A stretch of 64,000 nt of DNA from Phoebastria nigripes (lineage: Eukaryota > Chordata > Aves > Procellariiformes > Diomedeidae). Shown one piece after another: positions 1 to 10,043 of the stretch. The stretch spans positions 540,163 through 604,162 of the forward strand of contig JAYKAV010002042.1 in assembly GCA_035582835.1 (NCBI GenBank), in the 5' to 3' direction. Both the position numbers and the translations under genes were made by a program. A model generated the notes under the pieces. It was not told where the DNA came from. It saw nothing but the letters and a program-made list of their open reading frames with translations, and ran no database searches. Each line of letters starts with the position of its first letter. Position 1 is the first letter of the stretch.

Positions 1-1949
1 CCACATCTGCACTTCTCTTCCCAAAAATAAGGTAAGGTACACGTACATCTATGAAGTGTTTGTCATAAAAAGTAAGAATTTGTCAGCCATTGCCAGACAG
101 TGTGATCTGTGAGTATCCTGCAATTTATTTCCTCGTGCTTGGTAAACACAGCTGTGAGAGCATGACTATGTTTAATGATCAGCATGGAGCCTATCATGAA
201 AAGATGGCTCTCTTTTTTATGTATGAAAGAATCCAGGTTTTGGCTTTCCTGAACCTGGATTTCTGCAACCCGTTTCTCTGATTGCTCTTTCTCCCTTGCA
301 GAGCACCTCCTGACTGGGGACAGCCGAGGAATGGAGGCCATCAGGCTGCACTTCTGACTAGCAAAGGCACAATGACACCTGAAAAAGATGCGCCCATGCT
401 AAGGTCATGTACTGGGATATCACCAGTGCAAGCGGAAAGGTTATGCAGATCATAGTCCTGTCTTGTTATTGACCCAAGTTTCTGATCCAAGCTGACATGT
501 ATTAGTCTTTATGGAGAACATGTCCACAATCCATACTGCTACCTTGGCTACTGGAAGAGGTCCAGCAGCTGGAGCATTAACCTTGAGCCATCAGTCCCGC
601 TTGACAAAACCAATCAATCCATAGTAGTAAACGCAAACTGTAATACTTTATCTCTCAAAATCACTATTTTTAACAAATTAAAGCAACATCTTCTAGACGA
701 TGAACACAGGACTGAAAGCTAACAATTGCTGAATTTTCACATGCTTCTGAAAATAATTCTTTCTGCAGCCACACGCAAGACATTTAGCACCTCTAACCTA
801 CTTTTCATGTGTAAAATGAAGTAATAGTTAACTGCCCTTCTACAGAGCTGCTACCCAGGATAATTAGTTAGTGTTTGTAAAACCACAAGTGGATTTAATG
901 GCGTTACATAAATGGTTACTGCTGTTCTTTGTTTTCAACTGGCAAAGATGTACTTAAACAGTGTACAAAGCACTTAAAAATATAGCCTCAGTCCAAAGGG
1001 TCCCCTACTGTATTCTGGAATCATTTATCTGCACAAACCTGTTGGCTCCCCTGGAACAATGCAGGTGAGCAACATCACATGCACAAATGCTGCCATATGC
1101 AGTCCCTGAAACCAGCTGGAGGAAGAAGGCAGAATAGGAACTTTAAGGCGAGAGCACACATGTACCAAATCCCCTCTCATTCCTCTCCAGCGTGACACTG
1201 AGGTAAGGACACAAGATCTGTAATTCATCTCAGTTACTGCACGGGGTCTTGCAGAAAAAATGCAAGTTGTGGAGAAACGTGAATCAGTCACGATGCCAAG
1301 GTTAAGAGCTTCCTCCCTGTGTAAGGACAAGATGGACAAAAGCACAATACCAGAGTGGGAGAAGAAAAGAGAATGAAAAAGCTGGTATTACTGACAGACC
1401 AAACACTATGGAGGAGTGTATGATGTCAAAAGTGGGAGAGTGAACTTTAAGGCAAGTATTACAGCTAGTTAGCAGGGACACATTCATCCATGACAAAGAA
1501 GGTGGAAAGATAGGAAAATATGGCTTACATGTGATGGTTAAGCTGAAAAACATAGGAGCTATTTCCAGGCTGGATAGAAGAGGGGAGAAGGAAGTGATTG
1601 GGGGATATGGGTACCAGATCAGTACAAATGACAAAGTTCTGTAAAAAACAGGGGGATGTGTGTTCTGGCTAACGGGAACTGGGAGAAAAGCCCATATCCA
1701 TACACACTTTGAAAACAGAAGTGCCAAGAACTGGTACAGTCTAAAGTGGTAGGAAGGAGAGAGGCAATACAGAAAAAATAGATTGAAACCATAAGCCCAA
1801 ATATAGNCAAGATATGTTTTTAACTACAGATGCAGAAAACGTGCAGCTAGTGCTTAAAAATGCTGGAGAAGGAACTCTTGGGCACTTAATATTGATGTTC
1901 AGTAATTCGTGAAAGAGGTGGAAATTACAGAGGAGGAAGTTAAAGCCAA
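1..1949 (-). other. KL intron 4, left part
   Basis: I looked here for the last Klotho exon (end of KL2, transmembrane segment, basic tail) on the minus strand and did not find it. No other coding region is convincing; short open frames have no recognisable motifs. Parts of 1300-1950 may belong to the old LINE that becomes recognisable from about 1950. One ambiguous base is at 1807. Confidence 0.6.
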
Positions 1950-2945
1950 TACTTAACAACGTGGACAGGATGACCTAGCAAATTATAGAACTGCCAGCAA
2001 TCCTTCACTACCTAGCAAAAGAGTGGAATAGATTATATAAGGCTTGATAAATAAGAATTACAGGAGATATGTATGATTAATGCCAATCAGCTTGCTTTAT
2101 GAAAAATAAATCTTGTCAAACTAACTTGACATCTTTTTAATGAGATCAGCAGATCAATAAAAGTAATGATGTTTGATGTAATATACTTAGAACTTCACAA
2201 GGCAACTGAGTTGGTATTATATGGCATTTGGATCAAGAAAATAGAATGTTACAAGGTCAAGGGAAGCCCATAATAAACAGTTTTCAACTGGTCTCAAATA
2301 GAACAGTAAGTCTAGAAATGTAATTGCAGGTAAGTAAGTGTCACAGTAGGTGCATTTCTACCATGGTCATGGAGATTGGCTTTTAGCACTAAGATATTAA
2401 TTATCTTAAATACATCAGCGACCTGAAAGAAAGGTAAAACTATTTCTCACAAAGTTTGCAAACAGCACAAAGATTAGGGACATAATTTAGCTAGTGTAGC
2501 AAGCTTTGCACAAGCAACTGGCATTTGAACNTGACCAAATGTGAGGATGTCAAAGAACAAGCAGACTGTACTTTGATAGAGGAAGTTCTGCCTGGGGGGC
2601 AGGAATCTGTAACTGAGTTTGTAATCTCAGTAGATAACCACAGAGTGTGTGTAATCAACCTGCTGCCATGGCCAAAAGGGCTAATGGGCTGCTTAGATGT
2701 ACGAAAGAGGAGTAAAAGGGTAAGAGGTTACGTTATACCTGCCTGAGATATAGGTGTGGCTGTGGCAGGAACGGTGTGTCCAGGTCTGGGTTTACCCCTC
2801 TTAAGAAGAATGCTGGCAAACGGGAAAAAGTTTAATAATTGAAAGGTTCTAAATGATGTTTTATAGTAAGGGACACAAAGAGCTTTGTCTGTGCTATTTA
2901 TCAAAGAGATAAATGAGAGATAGCTTTTTTCTGTCTGTGAATACC
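1950..2945 (+). mobile_element. ancient CR1-like LINE, decayed RT part
   Basis: Translated pieces match the CR1 reverse transcriptase in order. SCQTNLTSF (2111-2137) corresponds to the SC.TNL block. DVIYLE (from about 2176) corresponds to RT motif A with its Asp changed to Glu. KFAN near 2451 is where FADD is expected. At 2668-2690 the bases GGCCAAAAGGGCTAATG match the CR1 block coding AxxAN, and 2775-2840 continues with the FxKxM-type segment. Stops and shifts are frequent. It is far more diverged than the CR1 copies in introns 2 and 3 and resembles the older CR1 lineage shared with turtles and crocodilians. Confidence 0.7.
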
Positions 2946-3740
2946 TACACAGGTAAAATACATGGAAATGCATAACAAAACGGCTTAAAGCTGAAGCTAA
3001 AGAAATTAATACTAGATTTATATATATCTATACACACACTTATATATAAAAACAGTAAATAATTAGGCACTGCAACAGCTTACAGTGAGATGTAGAAGAT
3101 TCTTCATCAGTAAAAATTACCTCATTTGGGTCTTGTGCTTTTCTTAAAAAACAGCGTGTGTTGTATGACAGGATGACTCAAAATGCCTCCTTTTTGCCTT
3201 ATAATTTACGAATCTTTGAGACAGAGAAAAAGACCAGTTTGGGTTCTGAATAGCGGGAAAGAGTCCAGAAAATGGCATAATGAGGTAGGTAGATAGCTGA
3301 ATTATTATGAAGATCACTGTTGGATAAGATCACTGTGTTGGATAAGATACAGAGAGAGCTGAGGAACAGAACTCATACCCAGCCCTAAGGCACATCAGTG
3401 GAGAGAAGCAACAAAGCAAAACAACAGTGGAAGTGCAATAAGAAGAAAATCTGACTAAATACATGTGGAGCTACTCACATAACATCTATTTAAATTTCTT
3501 GAATCCACAAAAAAGTTCTTCTGCCGTTTTATGCAGACTATGTGCAAGGTCAGTCTTCCTGACATCCAGTAACACCAATCAATCATAAATCAAAGGAAAA
3601 ACTATCTGTTATGCTGTAATAACAATTAATTTATGGAGTATTCTATATAGGATTTATTTTTTTGAAGTTAAACATACTCTATCACACAGTGTATACTAAT
3701 ACTGGGATTTGTGACATATAAACCATCTATGGTTTCTTAC
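2946..3740 (-). other. KL intron 4 next to exon 4
   Basis: AT-rich intron sequence with a TA/CA-rich patch at 3015-3055 and a small tandem repeat at 3312-3345. I see no gene or clear transposable element. Confidence 0.6.
3312..3345. repeat. two-unit tandem repeat, 16-18 bp
   Basis: GATCACTG(TG)TTGGATAA occurs twice in a row, the second unit two bases longer. Confidence 0.7.
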
Positions 3741-4857
3741 CTTTTAAAGCTTCATTGATGTAATTCTGTATGTAATACACTCTGAGCTTATCATGCACCA
3801 TATTCTGGTCATCGTCAATTCCATTAGCCATAACATAAATTGGGACATCGCCATACTTTGATTTCACCCACTTGAGCAATTTACGCAGTCCCCAGGGCAC
3901 TACTGCAGCTCTGTTGGGGGAGTGCAGCCATGTGATGTCATTGATCATCTGAACTTCAAGATAGTGGTCATATTTTAGTGCATCTTCTTTCTCCCAGCCC
4001 ACAAGGGTAGTAGTGTAGTGACTCAAGGCAAAAAAATCAAATGAGCCCTGGATTAACTTCTTTTCNTCTTCTGAGAAATAAGGCAAGTGGAAATTATACA
4101 GGTCAACGCTGTTTCTTCGGTGAAGCCATGCTCTCATCACCTGTGGGTAGTCACCATTCCCAAAGATGGGCTCTGCAAGCCAGCCAATGTCAAACTCTAA
4201 AATTCTGTCAGCAACTTCTTGGTCATTCCTGGAAAAGGGACAAGCTGGTTCTACCCAGTCGGCTTGCAGAGCTATAGATATTTTACCCTTCTGAGATCTC
4301 CTGAATTCTTTGTCATAAAGATGCCATGCTTTCGCATGGGCTTTCAACAGGTTGTGCCCTGCGGTGTATGTCAAGTTTTTCACAGACGGTTCATTCATTG
4401 TGATCCAAAATTTGACATGGTCCCCAAGACTTGTAAAGCAGAATTTGGCATACTCAACAAAAGCCTGAATGGTTTCTGGGTTTTCCCAAGCTCCATATTT
4501 GGCAAGGGAAAGTGGAAGCTCTTGATTCTCGGCCATAGGTTGCCATAAAGCAACAACAGGAGTTATGTTAACTCTGAGAAGTTCACTAGCAAAACACTGA
4601 TAATAATGTACAAGTGTGTGATTGATTAAAGAAAGGTTACCTAAAGGAAGGATTAAAGACCATTTCAGTGAAAAATGAAAGTGTGTGACATGCATTTCTT
4701 GCAGAAGAGAGATCTGGAGCCTGATAGCAGCAAAGTCAACACAGTGANGCTTGCGTTTCGAGGTGAAAATTCCATCCACTTTAATAAGCTTCTTCGTCTG
4801 GTGAACATCCCACACATAAACATTAGAGTCAAGAAACTGGGCGGGTGTCGTGTCTAC
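3741..4857 (-). CDS. KL: alpha-Klotho exon 4 (most of KL2)
   Basis: The exon is preceded by TTCTTATTCTGCCTAG and ends AAAAG|GTAAGA (phase 1). It encodes residues 518-889 plus one base. The first 45 codons correspond to the receptor-binding arm that in human Klotho engages the FGF receptor (human about 530-578). KL2 follows: [26 protein letters not shown], then WITMNEP with Glu673 retained. At the nucleophile site the motif is VMANGIDD, Ala861 replacing Glu, so KL2 is also expected to be non-catalytic. Zinc-ligand equivalents Cys723 and Asp729 (ACPFSRND) are present, but the human Asp815 position is Gly804. A five-residue insertion relative to human sits near 768-773. N-glycosylation sites are at 591, 596, 614 and 678. 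Two ambiguous bases occur: 4748 (residue 554, inside the arm) and 4066 (an Asp or Glu codon either way). Confidence 0.97.
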
Positions 4858-5129
4858 CTAGGCAGAATAAGAAACATACCAGATTCAAGCTGTTTGTTCT
4901 AGGTAGGTGGGAACATCATAACCATCAGGCACAACATAGAGAAAGAATATTGTAAGTCAAAACATTGCNTTTAGCACCTCTCTTGCATCTCTGATACGAT
5001 AACATCTCTGGCTCATATGAACGAATTAATCTTCTGTTAACCTGTGATGTCAGAAAAGTACCAAATCTATGTATCACTTTCATCCTACTTTCCAAACAAG
5101 CTTATGCTATTGGTCACCATGTTTATGTC

Positions 5130-5402
5130 TTGGGACGACTGGTTAAGGGATCAGGAGCACAAGTAGTGTTCTCCTCTATCCTTCCAGTTGCAGGGAATGA
5201 TGAGGGAAGAAACAGGAAGAGCCAGCAGATTAAAACCTGGCTCCAAGCCTGGTGTCACTGGCAGAATTTTGGGTTTTTTGATCATGGGTCGGTCTACATG
5301 ACACCAGGCCTGCTGGCAACAGATGGGGTACACCTGCTTCAAAGGGGGAAAAGNATCTTTGCACAGGAGTTAGCAGGGCTCATTGAAAGAGCTTTAAATT
5401 AG
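5130..5402 (+). pseudogene. CR1 ORF1 remnant, esterase C-terminus
   Basis: About 90 codons, open to a stop after IERALN. The GSGAQVVFSSILPVAG block and the TDGVHL motif match the C-terminal half of the SGNH-type esterase of CR1 ORF1, where the Asp and His of DGVH belong to the catalytic triad. The N-terminal half, including the catalytic serine, is missing, so no function is expected. One ambiguous base is at 5354. Confidence 0.8.
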
Positions 5403-5584
5403 TTTTGAAGGGGGAAAGGGATAAAACCAGGCTCACTAGAGATAAGCCTGGGGGCNGCACGCTGGTGTTTGAGGGACGGTGTGCTAGCAAGGTCCTTTGG
5501 TCTGCCTTCTCAGTGGAGGTAGGGGATGGAAATTCACACGGCAGCAAAGACGCAAGGGTTACGGATGTGTTATAAACCACAGAA

Positions 5585-6170
5585 GTGCCTGAGAATAGTC
5601 ACGTAGGAATTAGGGTTTCTGCCCCGAAAAAGATGGTGGGATCAATATCCCAGCTGAAGTGCATGTACACCAATGCACACAGCATGGGCAACAAACAGGA
5701 GGAGCTGGAAGCCATTGTGCAGCAGGAAAACTATGATATAGTTGCCATCACGGAAACATGGTGGGATCACTCACTGCAGTGCTGCAATGGATAGCTATAA
5801 ACTCTTCAGAAGGGATAGGCAAGGAAGGAGAGGTGGTGGGGTACCCCTGTATGTTAGGGAGTGTTTTGGTTGTCTAGAGCTTAATGATGGTGATGATAGG
5901 GTTGAGTGTTTATGGGTAAGAATCATGGGGAAGGCCAACAAGGCAGATATCATGGTGGGAGTCTGTTATAGACCATCCAACCAGGATGGAGAATCAGATG
6001 AAATATTCTATAAGCAGGTGGGAGAAGTCTCACAATTGCTAGCCCTTGTTCTTGTGGGGGACTTCAACTTACNAGATGTCTGCTGGAAATACAATACAGC
6101 AGAGAGGAAACAGTCTAGGAGGTTCCTGGAGTGTGTGGAAGATAACTTCACATACAGGACAACCAGGTGA
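5585..6170 (+). pseudogene. CR1 ORF2 endonuclease domain remnant
   Basis: YTNAHSMGNKQEELEAI and VAITETWW (5660-5765) are the start of the APE-type endonuclease; the metal-binding Glu lies in the TETWW motif. A deletion and frameshift near 5765-5790 move the reading to another frame, which continues through FRRDRQGRRGGGV, GVCYRPSNQD and LVGDFNL to FLECVEDNF. The remaining endonuclease core, with its catalytic Asp and His near the C-terminus, is deleted. Confidence 0.85.
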
Positions 6171-6173
6171 TCA

Positions 6174-7363
6174 GGCCCAGTCAGCATGGGTTTATGAAAG
6201 GCAGGTCCTGCTTGACTAACCTGATCTCCTTCTATGACAAGGTGACCCACTTAGTGGATGAGGGAAAGGCTGGGGATGTGGTNTACCTAGACTTTAGTAA
6301 AGTTTCCCACAGCATTCTCCTGGAGAAATTGGCTGCTCATGGCTTCGATGGGTGTACTCTTCACNGGGTAAAAAACTGGCTGGANGGCCGGGCCCAGAGA
6401 GTTGTGGTGAATGGAATTCAACCCAGTTGGCGGCCGGTCACAGGTGGTGTTCCCCAGGGCTCAGTACTGGGGCCAGTTCTGTTTAATATCTTTATCAATG
6501 ATCTGGACGAGGGGATCGAGTGCACCCTCAGTCAGTTCGCAGATGACACCAAGTTGGGCAGGAGTGTTGATCTGCTCNAGGGTAGGAAGGCTCTGCAGAG
6601 GGACCTGGACAGGCTGGATCAATGGGCTGAGGCCAATTGTACGAGGTTTAACAAGGCCAAGTGCTGGGTCCTGCACTTCGGCCACAACAACCCCATGCAA
6701 CGCTACAGGCTGGGGGAAGAGTGGCTGGAAAGCTGCCTGTCAGAAAAGGACCTGGGGGTGCTGGTTGACAGCTACCTGGGGGTGCTGGTTGACAGCTGGC
6801 TGAATATGAGCCGGCAGTGTGCCCAGGTGGCCCAGAAGGCCAATGGCATCCTGGCCTGTATCAGAAATAGTGTGGCCAGCAGGACTAGGGAAGTGATTGT
6901 CCCCCTGTACTCGGCACTGGTGAGGCCCCACCTGGAATACTGTGTTCCGTTTTGGCCCCTTACTACAAGAAGGACATTGAGGTGCTGGAGCGTGTCCAGA
7001 GAAGGGCAACGAAGCTGGTGAAGGGTCTGGAGAACAAAGTCTTATGAGGAGCAGCTGAGGGAACTGGGACTGTTTAGNCTGGAGAAGAGGAGGCTGAGGG
7101 GAGACCTTATTGCTCCCTATAACTACCTGAAAGGAGGTTGTAGTGAGGTGGGGGTCGGTCTCTTTTCCCAAGTAACAAGCAATAGGACAAGAGGAAATGG
7201 CCTCAAGTTGCACCAGGGGAGGTTTAGATTGGATGTTAGGAAAAATTTCCTCACCGAAAGGGTTGTCAAGCATTGGAAGAGGCTGCCCAGGGAAGNGGTT
7301 GAGTCACCATCCCTGGAGATATTTAAAAGACGTGTAGATGTGGTGCTTAGGGACATGGTTTAG
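6174..7363 (+). pseudogene. CR1 ORF2 reverse transcriptase remnant
   Basis: It begins at [14 protein letters not shown] and runs through YLDFSKV (motif A), [11 protein letters not shown] (motif B) and FADDTKL (catalytic Asp pair), then the thumb and C-terminal CR1 blocks to the stop after LRDMV. The RT N-terminus is missing because of the upstream deletion. Compared with the intron 2 copy there is a one-base deletion near 6952 and a one-base insertion near 7033 that restores the frame, plus a 24-bp in-frame duplication at 6752-6799. Confidence 0.9.
6752..6799 (+). repeat. 24-bp in-frame tandem duplication inside the CR1 RT
   Basis: Two 24-bp units, CTGGGGGTGCTGGTTGACAG followed by CTAC or CTGG, lie back to back, giving LGVLVDSY then LGVLVDSW. 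The intron 2 CR1 copy has a single unit at the same place (14428 onward), so the duplication arose in this copy or its source. Confidence 0.95.
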
Positions 7364-7455
7364 TGGCAGAGTTGGCAGTGTTAGGTTAACGGTTGGACTC
7401 AATGATCTTAAAGGTCTTTTCCAACGTAAACGATTCTATGACTCTATGATTCTGT

Positions 7456-9606
7456 CTTCTCCATATTGTGCCAGTCTGTATGGGAAACAAGGGATTGCTC
7501 AGGGATAAGGCACTAAACCTGCGACAGATCTCCAGAGAAGCAGATCTTCAGCAAAAGACTACAGTAATTTTTAAAATGTTTTTCTTTCAAGATTAAGAAG
7601 CTATACCGAAGGGCCTACAGAGAGTCTGTCTGTTGTAAATTACCCAGTAGCTTCAGTTTCAAGACCACTCCCTGAAAAGAAATAATGAATGCAACATCAT
7701 TTCTGTGTTCAGTTCTTTTCCTGACTGTGATGAAAGATGAATAATTCTCTGCACTTGATTTTTAGCACGAATTCAGCACGAATTGACAAGCAAAATTTTT
7801 TCCTTCTTGCTAAAGATGTCCTTTTTTATTTCACTCATACTGAACTCATTTCCAAGTCATTTCTGCAGGTTCTTGATATCTGAATCAATTTTTTTTTGGG
7901 CCTCTGAGTAAACCCACTGTATGTCACTCTAACAATAAATGCATTTCCCATAAGTCTTTGAGCTTCAGATGTCAGAATTGCCTGTATGACATACTGGGCA
8001 CAGTAGAAGATGAGCTTCTCAGGGTCCCACAGAATTATACTTTCACTTTTTAATGAATATCACAAACACAATAAAGACTAGAAAATGGAAAAGTGAATTA
8101 CTTGAAATAATGCACAGTGTAAAATTTCCTCATTCATACTCTGGCGTAACTCTTACAAGAAAGATACTGGTACCACACATGTTTCTTTGTCCTTTTTTCC
8201 TTTTTTTTTTTTTTGGTGCAAGGTTTCCCCTGAGTTCAGATTTCCTTGTCCTGCCCTCTGTTTGAAAAGCAGGTGTCAGCCTACAACCAGTGTTCAACTT
8301 GTAGCTGAGGCTCTGCAGACTGTATAAAGAAGCTGCTGAAAATCAGTTGCTATTTTCTCCGGAGAGGTCAGTACTGTGCTTATAGAAGAAAGTAATAAAA
8401 AACAGCATGTCTGAGGGAAATTGCTTTTCTGGAGAATTGTCCCTTGTAGATTACTAAAGCATGCATTGCCACTAATACTGTGGGAATGTTGTCAAAAGGG
8501 TTTTTCCACTGTGATGCATCTACAAATCACACTACCTAAGCCTTACAACACAAAATGTTTGAATGGCCTTTTGAAATGAAAATATTCAGCTTTGAAGGTT
8601 TTGAGGATGGGAGAGATTTTTAAACTTAGGCTGACTAACTCTGCAACTTTATAGCTGTTATTGATCCCAAAAACAGCAATTCCATTTCCAATCCCTAATC
8701 TATCTGGGAGCTAGGAGGATAATGACTGTTGAATCTTCTTGGAAATCGGGTGTACCAGGTAAGGAGGCTGCAGTATTCTTTAAGAGAACAGAGTCAGATC
8801 TTACTTTTGGAGTGAGAAAAAACAAACAAGCCCGCTATACTCTAGTCTTACAAAAGATTCTGTCTTTGTGGAAAATCTAAATTAAAAATTCTGTTCTTGG
8901 ACCAAACCTCAGCGTTGAATTTAACTACACCTCTTTACTGTGGTTAGAGAAGCCCTGCAAGCCAAAACAGCATCTGAGAATTACAGAGCCAAACTGTTAC
9001 AGAGACCATAACTAAGCTACAATTTTTACACATGCTATGAAGTCTTAAAATTTGAAAGGTTCTCCCAAAGCATCAGATTTAGTTGAAATAAAGAGTGAGA
9101 GCTATTAAGTGGATCCATGATCTAGCTAGGTGCTATCCAGATGCACTGAAGGCCTCCGTCAGACACAGTACTACACAAAGTGACAAAGAAGGAATACAGA
9201 AATTTCATCTAAATCTAATATTGTTTACTTTTTTTTACACAAAAGCCCTCTACCAACGGTACCAGGATATGTATGCGTAAGGTGTAGAAACATGCCACTG
9301 GACTTTTAAGAGCCTTCAGGAAGTTATCTAAAACATGTATTATCACAGAAGACAAATATATTACCATTAAAATTATGGACATGAAAGAGCAGTAATATTT
9401 CCCATTTCATACACTAGGACATTTGGAACTACACTTTAGCAGATCTAATCAACTTCCATTCGAAAGGGACTGACTTCCAGTAACTGATCTCATAACACGT
9501 CCAAGGAAGATGAGCATCAGACCCCTTTCAATTTCCGTATGTTTTTCTAAAATGTTATTTATCGTATCTCAATCTGACTGGATCTCCTTGGTCACACGCA
9601 GAAAGT
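7456..9606 (-). other. KL intron 3, right part
   Basis: Ordinary AT-rich intron sequence between the CR1 and exon 3. A T14 run sits at 8201-8214. No gene, RNA gene or clear repeat is recognised. Confidence 0.6.
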
Positions 9607-9774
9607 CTAGTGAAGACTGAAAGAGACAGCGTTTGGTACAAAAGGCTTGTACCTATCTCCTTGCAGCGCTGTGGTAATATATATNGGCAAAGACACTCTA
9701 TCCAGCAAATTCATCAATATGAACTTGTGCACTGATCTGGCTGGACAGCCTGTCAGCTTTATCATCAGACTCAC
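9607..9774 (-). other. KL: in-frame intron 3 read-through of KL exon 3
   Basis: If the exon 3 donor is not used, the frame stays open for 55 codons past the GTGAGT and stops at a TAG (9607-9609). The product would be KL1 plus a short tail without KL2 or the membrane anchor. In mammals a secreted Klotho mRNA arises by altered splicing at this same boundary. The tail shows no recognised motif beyond the obligatory VS from GTGAGT, contains one ambiguous base (9685), and may be open only by chance. Confidence 0.3.
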
Positions 9775-10043
9775 CTGAATATAGTTGTCAACAATTCCCC
9801 AAGCAAAGCCACAGGGAAAAATCCCTTCTATGGGCTGGTTTTCAGGCAAAGGTGGGAAGCCATTTTTTTCTATCAGCTTTTGATAGAACAAGACAGAAGA
9901 TTTGGGCATCAGCTTCTTGTCGTGGCTTTGAAAATCAACATAAAACAATCCACGCCGAATGCTGTATCCCCTGTGCCATTCAAAGCCATCCAGGAGGGAC
10001 CAGACTGTGTAGCCAAACACATTAACTCCGTCATAGCGGATGG
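9775..10043 (-). CDS. KL: alpha-Klotho exon 3 (end of KL1 and KL1-KL2 linker)
   Basis: The acceptor TTCTTTCCTCAG precedes CC, which completes Ala428 across the junction; the exon then encodes residues 429-517 and ends IQ before GTGAGT (phase 0). It contains [20 protein letters not shown] and RRGLFYVDF, the last conserved block of a glycosidase-1 fold (substrate-binding W/E region). The linker follows: [15 protein letters not shown], then [14 protein letters not shown], which opens KL2. In mammals a shorter secreted transcript is made by changed splicing at the end of this exon; here reading through the donor would add 55 codons before a stop. No ambiguous bases fall inside the exon. Confidence 0.97.

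Larger units (their letters stand above)
5128..7455 (+). mobile_element. CR1 LINE, 5'-truncated and internally deleted
   Basis: A CR1 non-LTR retrotransposon lies in intron 3, antisense to KL. In order it shows the C-terminal part of the ORF1 esterase, the inter-ORF spacer, the ORF2 endonuclease start, a jump straight into the middle of the reverse transcriptase, the RT C-terminus, and the CR1 3' tail ending in ATTCTATGA-type repeats at 7430-7455. Its 5' part is missing. Several frameshifts, in-frame stops and nine isolated N bases are present. The shared RT part is roughly 95% identical by eye to the intron 2 copy, so both are fairly young. Confidence 0.95.

Noticed and set aside
1302..1727. 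141-codon minus-strand frame considered as KL exon 5
   Set aside because: It has none of the Klotho C-terminal features (GLYRY-type block, NGFP motif, transmembrane segment with basic tail).
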